A stretch of 64,000 bases of DNA. Source: Apodospora peruviana (Eukaryota > Ascomycota > Sordariomycetes > Sordariales > Lasiosphaeriaceae). The stretch lies in NCBI GenBank assembly GCA_033439685.1, contig JAUEDM010000001.1, positions 2,294,001 to 2,358,000 of the forward strand. Reading direction: 5' to 3'. Below are positions 47,401 to 58,811 of the stretch, in pieces. Position 1 is the stretch's first letter, and every line of letters starts with the position of its first letter. Below the pieces are notes generated by a model, which worked only from the letters and a program-made list of their open reading frames with translations, ran no database searches and was not told the origin of the DNA. The position numbers were made by a program, and so were the translations under genes.

Positions 47401-48786
47401 TCAGTTGACATCGCTGCTGCGAAGCGTTCTAGACCTCTTGGTCATGAATGGTGTCGGGACAGGAGCTTCAGCTTCAGCGATGGCGGTCGGGCCGCCATCC
47501 GCTCCGGCAGTCTTTGTCCTCGTCTCCGTCACAAAGACGGTGGCCTCGGGAACCGTGACGGTCACCGTGAGAATGCTGCGAGCTTCAGTGCTGCTGGTAG
47601 CGGACGGCGCTGGGGGGAGGGTCGAGAGGTCGGGCGAAGGAGGTTGATCCTGCTCGGACGGGGAGTTCTTGGGGGGCTGTACGCCAATGAACATGTCATT
47701 GGGAAGCGGGCTGTTGACGGAAGTCTTGACACCGAGCAGCTTGGCCATGGGGATGTTGTACGGCTGAGCGGTCGCTGCCTTGATGTCGAAGCCCGCCTGG
47801 GGCACTTGGACCAGGAAAGGGTTCTCCATCTGAGCCTTGATGCCGGCGTTAATTACGGCCGGCTGCTGGGCGAACTGGACAATCTTCTTGGAGTCGACGT
47901 TCGACTTGCCGCATGTTGGCCCCTTGACCTCGCCGAGGGCTTCGTCGCAGGGATCCACGATATCAAAGTCGACAACGCTGGTGTAGATCTCAAATGTTTT
48001 CACAAATGGCTCGCCCTTGGTGGAGTCGTTTGCGTAATAAGTGGCTGGAGAGACGGCGACGCCTCGCTCGCTCATGGTGGGCCAGTCCCAGACCCAGATC
48101 ACCGTGTAAGTCTCGCCAACGGGAGTGTCGAGGGGGATCTGGACGTCTGACTGGCAGGGAACGGCGGCGTCGTTATTAAGGGCGGCCATCCGGTGGCCTA
48201 CGATTCCTTCTACGTCTCCGGCACCGGGGATAGCCTCGTAGCACTGGCCATCATCGTAGTTTCTGGTCGCAAGGAGCCTTCCCTTTCCATCCCCACCCTT
48301 GCCATCAGCCGTCCATGTGAGATGGATGTCGACCAAGTTGTAGTTGGTGAGGTCGTTCTGGGTTGTACCGTAGAGGTAGATGGTGCCGCGGTTGATGGGC
48401 TTCGGATTCTGGCTTTCCTGATCCTGTCTGCTCACATGGCCATTCTCCGTGTAAATGAGGGCAGCAAAATCTCCAGGAGCTACCTTCAGCTTGGGATACT
48501 GTTCGGTATACGAGGTGCTAGGGACATAAGGGCGCTGCTCCTCCCTGACTATCTTGTCGTCGGGCAAGATTCCAGCAGGGCGTGAAACACCGTTTGGCGG
48601 AATGAGCCAAACGACACTGGTGTCGGAGAATCCGGGGTCCGCCCGATCGTGATGATTCCTCTCGAAACCAGGGTTTCCAATCATAGTACCGTTGGGCGCG
48701 AGTCGTCTTGTCCGCTCAGTCCATGAATGTGACGCCACAAACCCGACGAACGCAAGAGGCGCCACCGTAATCGAGTAGAGCTTCAT
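47401..48786 (-). CDS. Secreted protein with N-terminal His, candidate copper (LPMO-like) enzyme
   Basis: Single exon, 461 residues. A signal peptide of 19 residues (MKLYSITVAPLAFVGFVAS) would leave His20 as the first mature residue (HSWTER). Mature N-terminal His plus an internal conserved His (His117 in ENGHVS) is the arrangement of a copper histidine brace in lytic polysaccharide monooxygenases and related proteins. Aromatic WVWDWP (231-236) lies in a region where LPMO folds have core strands. From memory the protein belongs to the uncharacterised fungal family curated as DUF7492; I could not verify that. Four Cys (182, 211 and two near 290) could pair. A Thr/Val-rich tail (VTVTVPEATVFVTETRT) looks like a glycosylated linker without a GPI signal. 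Activity is unproven. Confidence 0.75.
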   Translation of the reverse strand: MKLYSITVAPLAFVGFVASHSWTERTRRLAPNGTMIGNPGFERNHHDRADPGFSDTSVVWLIPPNGVSRPAGILPDDKIVREEQRPYVPSTSYTEQYPKLKVAPGDFAALIYTENGHVSRQDQESQNPKPINRGTIYLYGTTQNDLTNYNLVDIHLTWTADGKGGDGKGRLLATRNYDDGQCYEAIPGAGDVEGIVGHRMAALNNDAAVPCQSDVQIPLDTPVGETYTVIWVWDWPTMSERGVAVSPATYYANDSTKGEPFVKTFEIYTSVVDFDIVDPCDEALGEVKGPTCGKSNVDSKKIVQFAQQPAVINAGIKAQMENPFLVQVPQAGFDIKAATAQPYNIPMAKLLGVKTSVNSPLPNDMFIGVQPPKNSPSEQDQPPSPDLSTLPPAPSATSSTEARSILTVTVTVPEATVFVTETRTKTAGADGGPTAIAEAEAPVPTPFMTKRSRTLRSSDVN

Positions 48787-51700
48787 GTTTGATGAAATGT
48801 GAGAGTATATCGCTAGTAGGTTGCAAGTCGTGAGAAGGTGCTAAGATTTGTTTGGGTGAAAGGTGTTTTGTGTAAGATGAAATCGAGTTCGGTTTTTCGC
48901 CGCTATGCGAATGATGATAGAAATTGTCGAGGGAAGCTTTGGCAAGCATTCGATAGTTTATAAATGAGAGCGTGGCACACACGGCCAGCGCACGAACAGT
49001 CAGACCAGCTGCGTTGGGGGTACTATTGTTCAGTCTTGTTGTTGTCGCATTGTGAGAAACAATAGGGCTGAATGAGTGAAAGAAGCCGAACAAAGACAGA
49101 ATAATAGGAATGAAGCTTGTCCAAGCTCGGGGGTGTGGGGCAGGTGTTAGAGAAGGAGACGACTCGAGAACAACGACGTTGTCGCCATCGACGCGCACTC
49201 CAACAGCACACGCACACTCGACCTAGGTTCCCTATTCGATAACAAGGAGGCAGGTTGGTAGAAACAAAGAGGGATCATGGAAACGGCGTGATCCTGGCTA
49301 TGGGGCTACTAACATATATCACAACCTCGGGGGGAAAGTAAACGAGATCCACACCGAGGGGGGTGACGGGGTATTCAAGTAAAAAGCTTGGCATCGGCCC
49401 TAGCAGTACCTGAGCATCAAACGTCAAGACGGGACGGGGCCGATCATACAAGTACACCCATGATAGCTAAGGTAGGCACAGACAGCCGGTAACCATCAGG
49501 TTGTGGTGTCCATGGTTAATGAGGCGGTGGATCATGGGCCAACGCCGATGGAGGGTGGTGTCACCGGTGACCGCCGCATTGAAAGTGCGGTGCAGACACG
49601 GACGGTAGGATGGCTGCCCGAATGGCTGGATGGGACAGCCTCGACAGCCTGGGAGGAAAGATGGACATAATTTCACGGCGAGGACGCGATGCGGATACGG
49701 CAATTTCCTTGCTGGCAAAAGGCGGCCAACGTTAAGGGCGGCAGTGGCCTCTTGGTGTGTCGTTGCCTTTCAAGGACGACGAACCATTCGAGTGGGTCCA
49801 GGGCCTTGAAGAGGCGTGAGACGGTGAGAGGCTCTTCAGTCTGGAGATGCAGGAACGTTGAGTGTTTGGTTGGACAGGCTGTGGGCAGCGGTAGTCAGCT
49901 GCGTGCACGGAGCATGTTTCACTGCCAGGGTGGGCCAGGGCCAGGTGCTTGGCATAAAAAACCCCTCCTCGTGGCACCCCTCCCAAATTGGACGTGCCTC
50001 ATCCAGTCGCATCGGGTGACGCGGCAAAGTCCAGATTAGCGAGCTACAAACTGGGGACCGGTGCCGCAAACGATTCGTTCCAGATACACCCACTATGCGG
50101 CCACTAGCGAAAAAAATAACTTATCCCGTTTTAGATGGCGGCTCTCACCACCGCATCCTGAACCAACTTGGCACCACACCAGCAACGACATTCCTCTGAT
50201 GGCCTGTTCGGCTCCTCTAACGCCATTAAGAGTCCCCATGGTCCGAAAATCTTGCCACCTCTTCCCTCCGACTGTTCTCTCGGATGACCATCTCATTAGC
50301 GCTCCCGCGCGCTTGGCGATTATTGTGGCCGCTTACTAAAAATAATGTGTAGCGATATTGCAAAGACCCTTCTCAAATCTCAATTTCATTTCATTGAACT
50401 TTGGGGGGAACTGTCGGACTGTTCAAGATTGGTACTCGTCTTTCCCCTTTGCGAAGTAACATGACCCCCGTTCACAACATATCGAGCTCACTTTAAATGA
50501 TGGTACCTGACAAAAGATTTTCAGGTTTCCACAAGGACCAAAGTCTGCTGTTAGTGTTACACACCCCACACTATCCGTCGGCGGATGGAAGGTGCAACCG
50601 ACTGAAGGATTCTGATTCCTGAGCGTAGTGTACAAGAGACCCCAGAAGGCCCGCTGTCTTGTAGAGGTTAATTCCTACGGATCTGCAAATCCTTGGCATC
50701 TCGAGTTTCGACCATCGCTCCGTGCGCTCCTACTGTGGCCCCTGGATCGGGTGAAACATTTTCGATGTCGTACAGGTTGTAAGGATCCGATCACCAAAGA
50801 GATACCAAAGTACGAAGTTTAGCCGGGAACATTTTCGACGGCCAAGCGAAAGTGAAGGGGACGAAGATCGCGGATCTGATCTGACTTAATTGAATGAGTG
50901 CACGATTAACACACCCAGATTTATACTTTGGTGCATATAGGTGGGTAAATGATATCCTTTTTGCTCTGTATCTCTCATGAAGCTAACGCCGGTGAGGGGA
51001 CTGAAATACCCAAAGACTGAACATAGCCCCAGACTTCGCCGCGTGCATGCAGTCATGAGCACCATCAAACCCTGCTTCAGATCAGACAGATAGATCCAGT
51101 TGAATACAGTATGGCATCTATCTTGATGTCGTTGGTGACAGAACATTGACAAAGGCAGCTTTCTAATGGCTACCCCCCGCGGACGAACAAGCCGCTCCTC
51201 GGCGCCGGCCTGTTTGACCTCGTCCTGCCGACCCTGTGGACGACCGCCAGCTTCGGGTCCTACCCGAGAATTCCGTTCCTGGCCGTCTCCATCGCCCACT
51301 TGCTAGTCCTCAACCATCACCATCCACTGATGATTTTCTAAAGAGTACACAGGGGTGGCAAGTTCTGGTTCAACAGATAGGTATCTTAGGTCAATAGACG
51401 AGCATGATACGCAGGTAGGTGGTTGCATTTCTTCGTATTATTTCACAGATCTCTCTCTCTCTCTATCTCTTCAATACATTCATCATTAGGAGGCGCCAAC
51501 ACTGCTCCAGCGAGAAAAACCATAATTCCACTCGTCTCCGAGAAAAGCGCTTTACTCAGCAAATCCAACCAAAGAGGCACATTCACAGAGAGGAACCTGG
51601 AAGGTATAGTAACCCAGTGAGTGTCCCGGTTGCTAAGGTAGTGGGTATCATTAACATTAATAACGCGCAGTAACCGCTCTCATTCCTGCCTCACTCATTG

Positions 51701-51906
51701 CTTGAGTACGTTTAACAAACGAACTCCCCTCTAAAATCTCCGTTTCTCCAAACATAATGACAGAAATGAGAATATACAATGGTATATCACCAGAGGGGAA
51801 GAATACATTATTATCACACTATTGTAAGCCAATCCAATCAAACCCAACCATGTGTCAAGATGAGATAAAAAAAGAAATGGGAAAGCGAAATTATGGGGAA
51901 AGGGAA
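48787..51906. other. 3.1 kb gene-poor spacer
   Basis: No complete gene supported between the secreted protein promoter and the 3' end of the AbaA homologue. Frames at 49467-50340 on both strands overlap and lack features. A coding-like GC-rich island at 51150-51341 is listed separately. A CT-repeat occurs at 51451-51468. Confidence 0.45.
51150..51341 (+). pseudogene. Orphan coding relic, membrane-protein-like fragment
   Basis: A 63-codon frame without a start Met, GC-rich within AT-rich surroundings, bounded by TGA (51147-51149) and TAA (51339-51341). It reads GYPPRTNKPLLGAGLFDLV, then LPTLWTTASFGSYPRIPF, then LAVSIAHLLVL: two hydrophobic spans separated by a polar loop, like the last helices of a membrane protein. 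Codon use favours C/G at third positions, as in the real genes here. It may be the last exon of a decayed gene or an unrecognised real terminal exon. I do not recognise the family. Confidence 0.35.
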
Positions 51907-54900
51907 TCATTCCATGCATTGACGAAGGCGGCGGATAACACCGCCACCCGCTCGCCGGTCGTCCCGGTTACTATCCGAGCGCCCACGTTTTTGACCGCGA
52001 CCCGTCGGGAGAGAAAGGAGATGATGATGCTGCTGTTGCTGCTGCTGTTGTGCGGTGGAGGAGTATTCGTCACTGTATTGGTGGTGGTGGTGGTGGTGGT
52101 GGTTCGCCAGCGGGCTGAGCGGGAAACATTCCACTGCTTCCTCGTCGTCGTCATCGTCACCATCATCATCATGGACGTGGTCACCATTTTCTTCATCGCT
52201 GAGTGTCGTCAGTGCCCGGACAGAAGTTGCCATCAATTGTTGTTGGGAGTGACGGGCCAGCTCCAGTCTCCTTGATCTCTGGAAATCCCTGGCAGTCCTT
52301 GATCTCTGGAAATCATCAATGTCCTCCCACCCCTGGGAGAGGTCGGAACTGCCTTCTTCATCTTCAATGGACACTGCTGCACCACCTGCCGAGTATGCCG
52401 AGCACGAGGCAGCCTGTTGTATCTGAACCCAGTCGTCGTTCTCGCTCGCGGTGGCATCGCCGTGCGGTAGTTGGCTCGCGTCGTCATCCATGGGGCCACC
52501 CGACGTGGTCGACCAAGCAACTTGCTCTTGTCCACTTAGGACCGCAGGGACAGGGACTGCATCGTCCGTCGGGGCGGCCGGGGTCCAGAAATCAGTTTCC
52601 TCTGTGTCGGTTCCGCTCACCCCCCAGTGATGCTGTTGATGTTGCTGCTGTTGTTGCTGTTGCTGCTGTTGTTGCTGTTGTTGCTGTTGCTGCTGTTGTT
52701 GCTGTTGCTGCTGTTGTTGCTGTTGCTGCTGCTGTTGTTGTTGCAGGTGGTGGTGAGGGTGGTGATGTTTTCCTTCATGTGAGTCGGCGGGCGCCCTCGG
52801 TCCCCCGCCAGCAGGCGGAGAGTTCTGTACCCAGTGCAGGATGGCGCCGGCGTTGCTTTCACTGGAGGCAGCGTATCCAGCCGGCCAGTCGCCTGCGCCG
52901 CCCGCCATACCTTGTGCGGTCGCAGCAACAGCAGTGTTTCCGCCGTCCCAGTTCTCATGTCCCACGTTGTCATACGTACCGGCATCAAACGAGGAGGCGG
53001 CCGCGTTGGCCAGAAACGGGTCAACCACGGCCGAGAGATCGTCGAATACCTGCGAATGGTGGTGGGTGCCCATGTCTGCCGTCGTTACGTGAGACGCTAT
53101 ATACCCCGCCAGTTGTTGCTCGGTATCACTGACGACACTCTCGAAGCTCGTGGCAAAAGAACTTGCGAGGGACACGCTCGGAGGCGGTATAGCAAGGCCA
53201 CTTCCTCTGCCGCCAAAGCTGTCGAGCATTCTACCAGCCGAGTGGCCACCGTTGGTGGCCTGGGACATCAAGTGTGTGTTATAAGCAGCTACGCCGTTGT
53301 AAGCAGCCTGCGCAGTTGCTGAGCTAGATAAAGCACCTAACCCCCCATGGCTATCCCAAGCAGATCCGATACCCTCGCTCATGCTCGCGCCGACCTGCTG
53401 CTGCTGGTAGGTAGTCGGGCTTGGAGACGGAACTGCATCGAGGTGGCCGACGGATGAAGAGAGGCTACCGGTACGATTGTAGCTATCTGCAGCGAACTTT
53501 CTGACTGGATCTGCTCCCCTTACTATCATCCGCTGCTGGTGCTGCGGGTCAGCAGGGTCTAACATGCTCAGGAAGCGCCACTGAGTCTTTCCATGTGGCG
53601 CCGTCTTGATCTCCCATTCCTTGGACTTCTGCTTTTTGCCTATGCTGTGGACCGTTTCGAATGTCCAAAGCATCACCCCGCGCCGCTCCCACCGCGGAGC
53701 CCTGGTCGCCTCACCCGGGCTGTCTGGTGGACAAGACCACAGCTCCTGAAGCATGGCGATCCGTGGGACCAAGTCCATCTGCGTGGCCTGCTCCCGGAGA
53801 CGGGTTTAGAGCTGTCGTTGTCATCGTTATCGTCGTCATCGCCACCGTCATCATCATCCTCCCTCTTGACACTAGGCCGACGAGCGTCCCAACGTTGTAT
53901 GTCCTCATCGGACGGGTGGGCAGGATACTCGGCGCAGTTGGTGAGCGTCAGAGCCCAAACGTCGGCCGGGAACGGCACGATGACACAGTCTCGGCGGCAG
54001 CGCGGTGAGATGCAGTCGCAAGGTTCACCACGCCCACCAGCGTCACGAGGGGCCTCGCAGCCGGGGCGGTGCTGGTACTGAATCACGATCTTGGCAGATG
54101 CCTTGTAGACCGTCTCCGGTGCGCTCTTCTCGTTTGAGTAACTGAGCTCCGGCGGCCGGACGAGCGTCGTTTCTACCTTCCACCGGTGATTAAGCAGGTG
54201 CGGTTTCTCAATGTTGATCTCGACCCATGAATTGAGGTCCGAGTGGCCCGGGAATCGGCGCTTCTCCTTCAGCTCCAAAGTCGACTTCATATGCAAAAAG
54301 TCGCACCGCGGATCCGAGGCCATGATGTCCTCCAGCCTCCGGTGCAGTTCCGGGCAGCTCTCCTCCCAGATCTCGCTAAGCTCTCTGACGGTGCTGGACT
54401 CGAACTGGGTTAAATCTTTGGTGAACTCGTGTAGCAGCGCCCCTTTGAAAATCTGCTGCTCATCCTTGGCCCACTTCTCGCGCTCCAGGTTCAGCCTCAG
54501 GTGAGGATATTCGTCCTTGTCGAGTTTTTCGCCGGTCGTTCTGATGGCGCCAGAGCCATCTTCCTGCACGGCAACGTGCCGGTGTGATACAAAGATCCAG
54601 CATCGCTTGGGCCTGCATGCTATCGAGTCCTTCGTAGCAAGAATCTGGGCGACGTATTCATAGTTGGGCCGCTCCTCGGGCAGACGCCCTTCGGTGAAGG
54701 CAGTCAGGACTGGGTGGTTTTTGAAAGACTCCTTCTCGTCGCTCTCCTTGTATTTCAGTGAGTTGGAGCACTGGCCAGGGAAGAAGATGTGGAAATACGG
54801 GTGGTCTTTCAGGAAACCCTTGATCACTTGGATATGGCTCGAGATCTGTTTCCTCTCCCTTTCTTCGCTGCAGTACAGCAACAGATACTCGCCAATCAGC

Positions 54901-55468
54901 ATATTCCGGCCATACAGTTTCCCTTTAAGAGAATACTTCATCTTCCCAATCTGGGGGATAAGTATAAACGCTGGCAACGGTTAGCTCCAAAGGGCTATGA
55001 GAGTCAATACCGGGGCACCATACCGTCGAGGAAGGCCTCTTCCAGATAATCTGGCCATTTCTGATCAGTCTTATTGTCCCTTTCCGCCTGTCTCTTCCTG
55101 TAGGCGTGAAACTGCGGTGACAGCCAAAACGGGTTCTTCGCTGGCTCCCTCCTGCTGCTCTGCAGATGGATCTGATGCCGCTGTTGCAGTCTCTGATACG
55201 CTGGTGCGCCAAAGTGCAGGTCAAGCGACTGTCCTGGATAGATAGGCGGCGTAGGTATCGGCTGAGGTATTGAATAGAGAGAATCCGGACGCTGGTCATA
55301 CGAAGAGGACCTAACCATGCCTACCAACGGGCCATGTTGAGCATTTCCTGTCGACTCCGTAAGAGGTTGCCTTGAGTTTGTTGACCCATGCTGACCTTCG
55401 AGTATGTAGTCATTGACAGGAGAATAGCATTGTGATGGTAGAACGGGTAGTCTGAGTGGCAACTTCAT
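51907..55468 (-). CDS. abaA: TEA/ATTS-domain transcription factor, AbaA-type
   Basis: Developmental regulator of conidiation in Aspergillus and Fusarium. Exons 55468-55024, 54970-53871 and 53787-51907 give a model of 1141 residues. The TEA domain (about 140-205) is split by intron 1 and reads YLEEAFLDAFILIPQIGK, then KLYGRNMLIGEYLLLYC and RKQISSHIQVIKGFL, the DNA-recognition helix. A middle domain with AEYPAHPSDED and, after the second join, QMDLVPRIAMLQELW and WRFLSMLDP is typical of AbaA. The second join is weak: the frame changes inside an acidic run, and the only phase-compatible donor is GTCAAG at 53870 with acceptor at 53788 (83 nt) or 53779 (92 nt); a sequence frameshift is the alternative. 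The C-terminal third is low complexity with 34 consecutive Gln, a His run and an acidic run. Confidence 0.85.
52642..52743 (-). repeat. 34-codon polyglutamine tract in abaA
   Basis: Mixed CAG/CAA codons encode 34 consecutive glutamines. The codon order repeats with a roughly five-codon (15 nt) period, which points to growth by duplication of a short interrupted unit rather than pure CAG slippage. Confidence 0.9.
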
Positions 55469-56064
55469 TGTGAAGGACGATGAACCAAAGATAAAGAAGT
55501 GGCAAACAGGTCCAGTCCCGTCTTCACGTCCTCAGGAACGCTGGTGGAACAGGAAAGCTATGCTTGAGCGGAATGGCTGTCGTCAGGATGCGAGCCAGAC
55601 GAGATATAAAATATGCTGGAGTGGGAGGTATGAGTACCTTATAAGGCCTCACTCGCCATCCAGAGTCCACGATCAACTCCCAGCTGTCGGATACCTATAA
55701 GGGATATGGACTCTGCTATCATGATGAGCAAGGGCGGCAAGACGCCCTGGGAAACGACCATCGGGCCACCGGTCCCTGTACCTGACATACACATTGCACC
55801 AACAGAAGGAAGGAATGCAAGGGGATCGACATTCTGCAGCCGCTTCGAGTTGGGGGCAGGTTGTCGGGCTGGGATTCTGAGGCATGCGGGCAAATTGAAC
55901 TTGTCACGCTTGTACAAGCAACAACGAAAGGGAGTTGAGGGGTTGGAGTATGTCAAATTTATTTCTTCAAAGGGTGGCCAGGGGCGGCGAATATCTCCCG
56001 AGCAAGGGCGCCGAGACAAACTGCACACCCCGCATTCCCATTCCCTCGCCTGAGACCTATGAAC
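55469..56064. promoter_or_regulatory. abaA upstream region with CATTCY motifs
   Basis: The 600 bp between abaA and the Mrd1 stop contains five CATTCY sites, the AbaA response element of Aspergillus: 55570-55575 and 55812-55817 (minus strand), and 55830-55835, 56033-56038 and 56039-56044 (plus strand). Overlapping frames here (55639-56028 and 55706-56053) have no domain. Autoregulation is possible. Confidence 0.45.
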
Positions 56065-58811
56065 TTATTCTTCATCTTCACCATCATCTCCAATATTGAC
56101 CTTCGTCCGCTGTCCGCCCCCCGTAAGCTGCTGCAAGGTGACTTTATTAAACTGGGCGCGTGTCTTCTTCTCCATCGCCTTGATCTGCTCTTCTGGATCA
56201 ACCTCCTCAGCATCGGCGAAATCAATCACCAACCGCCGTCCCAGAAGATGGGTATCTTTCAATGCATTGATCGCGTTGAGTGCTTCCCTTGCTGTCGAGA
56301 ACTCGGCAAAAGCAAAACCACGCGACGACTGGTTGAACTTCTTGGGAATCCGAAGTGCAACCAGCTTACCGTATGTGCTAAAGAGCGTGCGGACATCCTT
56401 CTTAGATGCCTCAAATGGCAAGTTCTTGATGACAATCTTGGTGCGTTGGCTGGCTTCCTTCTTCGCCACATCTTCTCGCCTGCGCTCCTCTGCAGCATCC
56501 TGGCCTCTGTGCGAAGCCTTGACGCTAAGCCTGTGGCCATCGAGAGCGTAACCATCCATGACCTTGAGAGCAGCCTGAGCTTGTTCTTTCGTCTTGAATG
56601 CACAAAACCCAAAGCCCATGCTGAGGATCTGGCCCGGCTTCTTCGGGTCGGTCTTCGTCTTGACCTTTGCATTTACAAAACCTTCCAGAGGCTTGAACAC
56701 CTCTGTGAGTCTCTCGGTCGTTGTAGAGAAGTTGAGGTTACGGACGAAAAGAGAACTGGTCTCAACTTGGTCCTCACCGTCATCACGTTCCAACAGGTCA
56801 GTCACGGACAGCTTCTGTAGGCCAGCAGGGCGATCCTCCGGCGGGGCCACCGTGTCTACGAAGAGGCCTTTTGGCCCTTTCTCGAGGAACAAGACAGAGT
56901 CCTTGAACCTGGAGTATGCCTTTTTGGTAAAGGCTGCCTTGCAATGTGCAGGCTGGGCAAACTGAACGATAGCGATAGCCCCGCTCGGGGGCATCAGCAC
57001 TCTCAGAACTGTGCCATGTTCTTCAAACAACTGCCTGAGTTCCTCAATGCTAGTATTTCGGATGTTCTTCACCAAAATGGACGTGTCTCCTCGTTGCTGC
57101 GACTTGAGCGCCTCAATGTTGACGCCGTTGGCGGCGAAGTAAGCTTTCGCTTCCTGGATAACGGTCGTCTCAGCCACTGCTTGTTTCACAGCAGCAGACG
57201 CGTCGGTGGGGTCCAGCATCTCATGCTTTGACACGCCGAGGCGTTCGGCTATCGCCGTGTTCACGGCGTCTTGGCTCATGAACAGCGAATTCCAGTTGAA
57301 GGTACTGGAAGTGGCCTCGGCCTTTTTTCTCAGCAACTGCTGCTTTTTCAGCGGCAGTTGTGAGATTGCGAACTCATCTAGCGTGTTCTCTCGTTTGGCA
57401 GCAGCTGGGAGAATGTGTATTATGCGACCTTGGAAACTGGAGCGATCGGCCTGGAATGCAGCAACTGCCGATGATGGCTCCTCGAATCGTATCATTGCAA
57501 AACCCTTACTGCGGCCACTACGGTCCAATGGCAGATGTACCTAAACAGCAATTAGCAAAGTTTCAATGTCATGATCAAGACAAGACAACGGCAATCGGTC
57601 CTTCTATCAGTCTCTCGAGCATCTACTAAAATATCGAGCCCTAGTTCTCATCATGTGCCAGAAGCATAGGATGTCCCTATCAGGGGTTCATCATATAGAA
57701 GGTGGGGCGTTGTGAAAAAGAAAATCTGTCAAAGCTTACCTCGTCCAGATTTCCAAATGGACTGAAATACTCTCTGATCTGGTCCTCAGTGACGGTGTAG
57801 CTAAGATTTCGCAGAAACAGCCTGCAAGTCTTTTCCACCAGGCTCAAGGCTGATTCGGGATTTCCATCTTTCCCCGGGTCAGCACCCTGGTCGTCGACGG
57901 TAACCTCAGGAGACTCATTAGTCACCACCTCAAACTTTCTGTCGGCGAACGGCACTGATGCAATTAGCTCGGCGGGTGGTCGAACAGGAAACTTAGAGTC
58001 CTCTGGATCAACCAAATCCAGCAAGCGATTTGTCCTTGACCGCAGCCAGTCGTCATCTGTTGCACCTTCTGACACCTGCGGCACATCTCTTCCCGTTTCC
58101 TGCGGAAGAGGTTGTGGCGGGCATATATCGACGGCATCTTTGGGGACAGCAGCAATTTCCTCGCGCCCTACTCCCTGTTCGGAGGCCCGTACTCGAGGAC
58201 GAGATGGGATCTCCTCATACTCGTCATCACTCTCCCCTCCCTCCAACTCAGGTGGCACAACAGGTAATGTGGTCAATGACAAACTGCCCTCAACCTCCCC
58301 ATCTCTTGGCCTCTTGGACGGATGGAGGCCCATGACCTCAAGGTATTCGTGGAGCTTCGGGTCAGACTCGTCAAGGTTGTCCCGCTTTCGCTTCTTCGCA
58401 TCCTCATTCGGGTCTTCTACGCCTGACACGCCTGGTACCCCGGTCTTTGGAGCAACATCCTTCGAGGCAGCAGGCACCCGCACATCTTGTGCAGTTGGTT
58501 TTGGGGTAGAGTCTTCAATCTTGCATGTGTGGTTAGTAGTGGACTTCATCAAAATCAAAAGGCAAGCAGGGGGGGCATACCGGCTTGGCAAAGTCGACGT
58601 CAATCCTGGACATGCGAATGAATGTCCGATTGAAATACTTCACGGCCCGTGCAGCATCCTCATGTGACTTGTAACCAACGAACCCAATGCGGCGGCGTGG
58701 GATGAGCTTGACATCGGTGACTTCGCGGCCCTCAGCTGAGAAATGTTTGCGAAATTCTGCGTCGGTGATCGTGGGGGGGAGGTTCTTCACGTAGATTCGT
58801 GACGACTCCAT
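56065..58811 (-). CDS. mrd1: Multiple RNA-binding domain protein Mrd1
   Basis: Nucleolar factor needed for early cleavage of pre-rRNA to form 18S rRNA in the small-subunit processome. Exons 58811-58581, 58519-57740 and 57540-56065 give 828 residues. Five RRMs: RRM1 at 5-77 (RIYVKNLPPTIT), RRM2 at about 303-378 spanning the second splice (RLFLRNLSYTVT..), RRM3 near 490-560 (SILVKNIRNTS), RRM4 near 603-685 (SLFVRNLNFSTT) and RRM5 near 708-785 (KIVIKNLPFEAS). The acidic, Pro-rich linker after RRM1 and the QLPLKKQQLLRKK block after RRM2 are typical of Mrd1. Introns are 61 nt (with TACTAAC) and 199 nt. Divergent from the LC8 gene upstream. Confidence 0.95.

Noticed and set aside
52203..53132. Plus-strand frame of 309 codons opposite abaA
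   Set aside because: Antisense of the polyQ and low-complexity part, giving Val/Ala repeats only.
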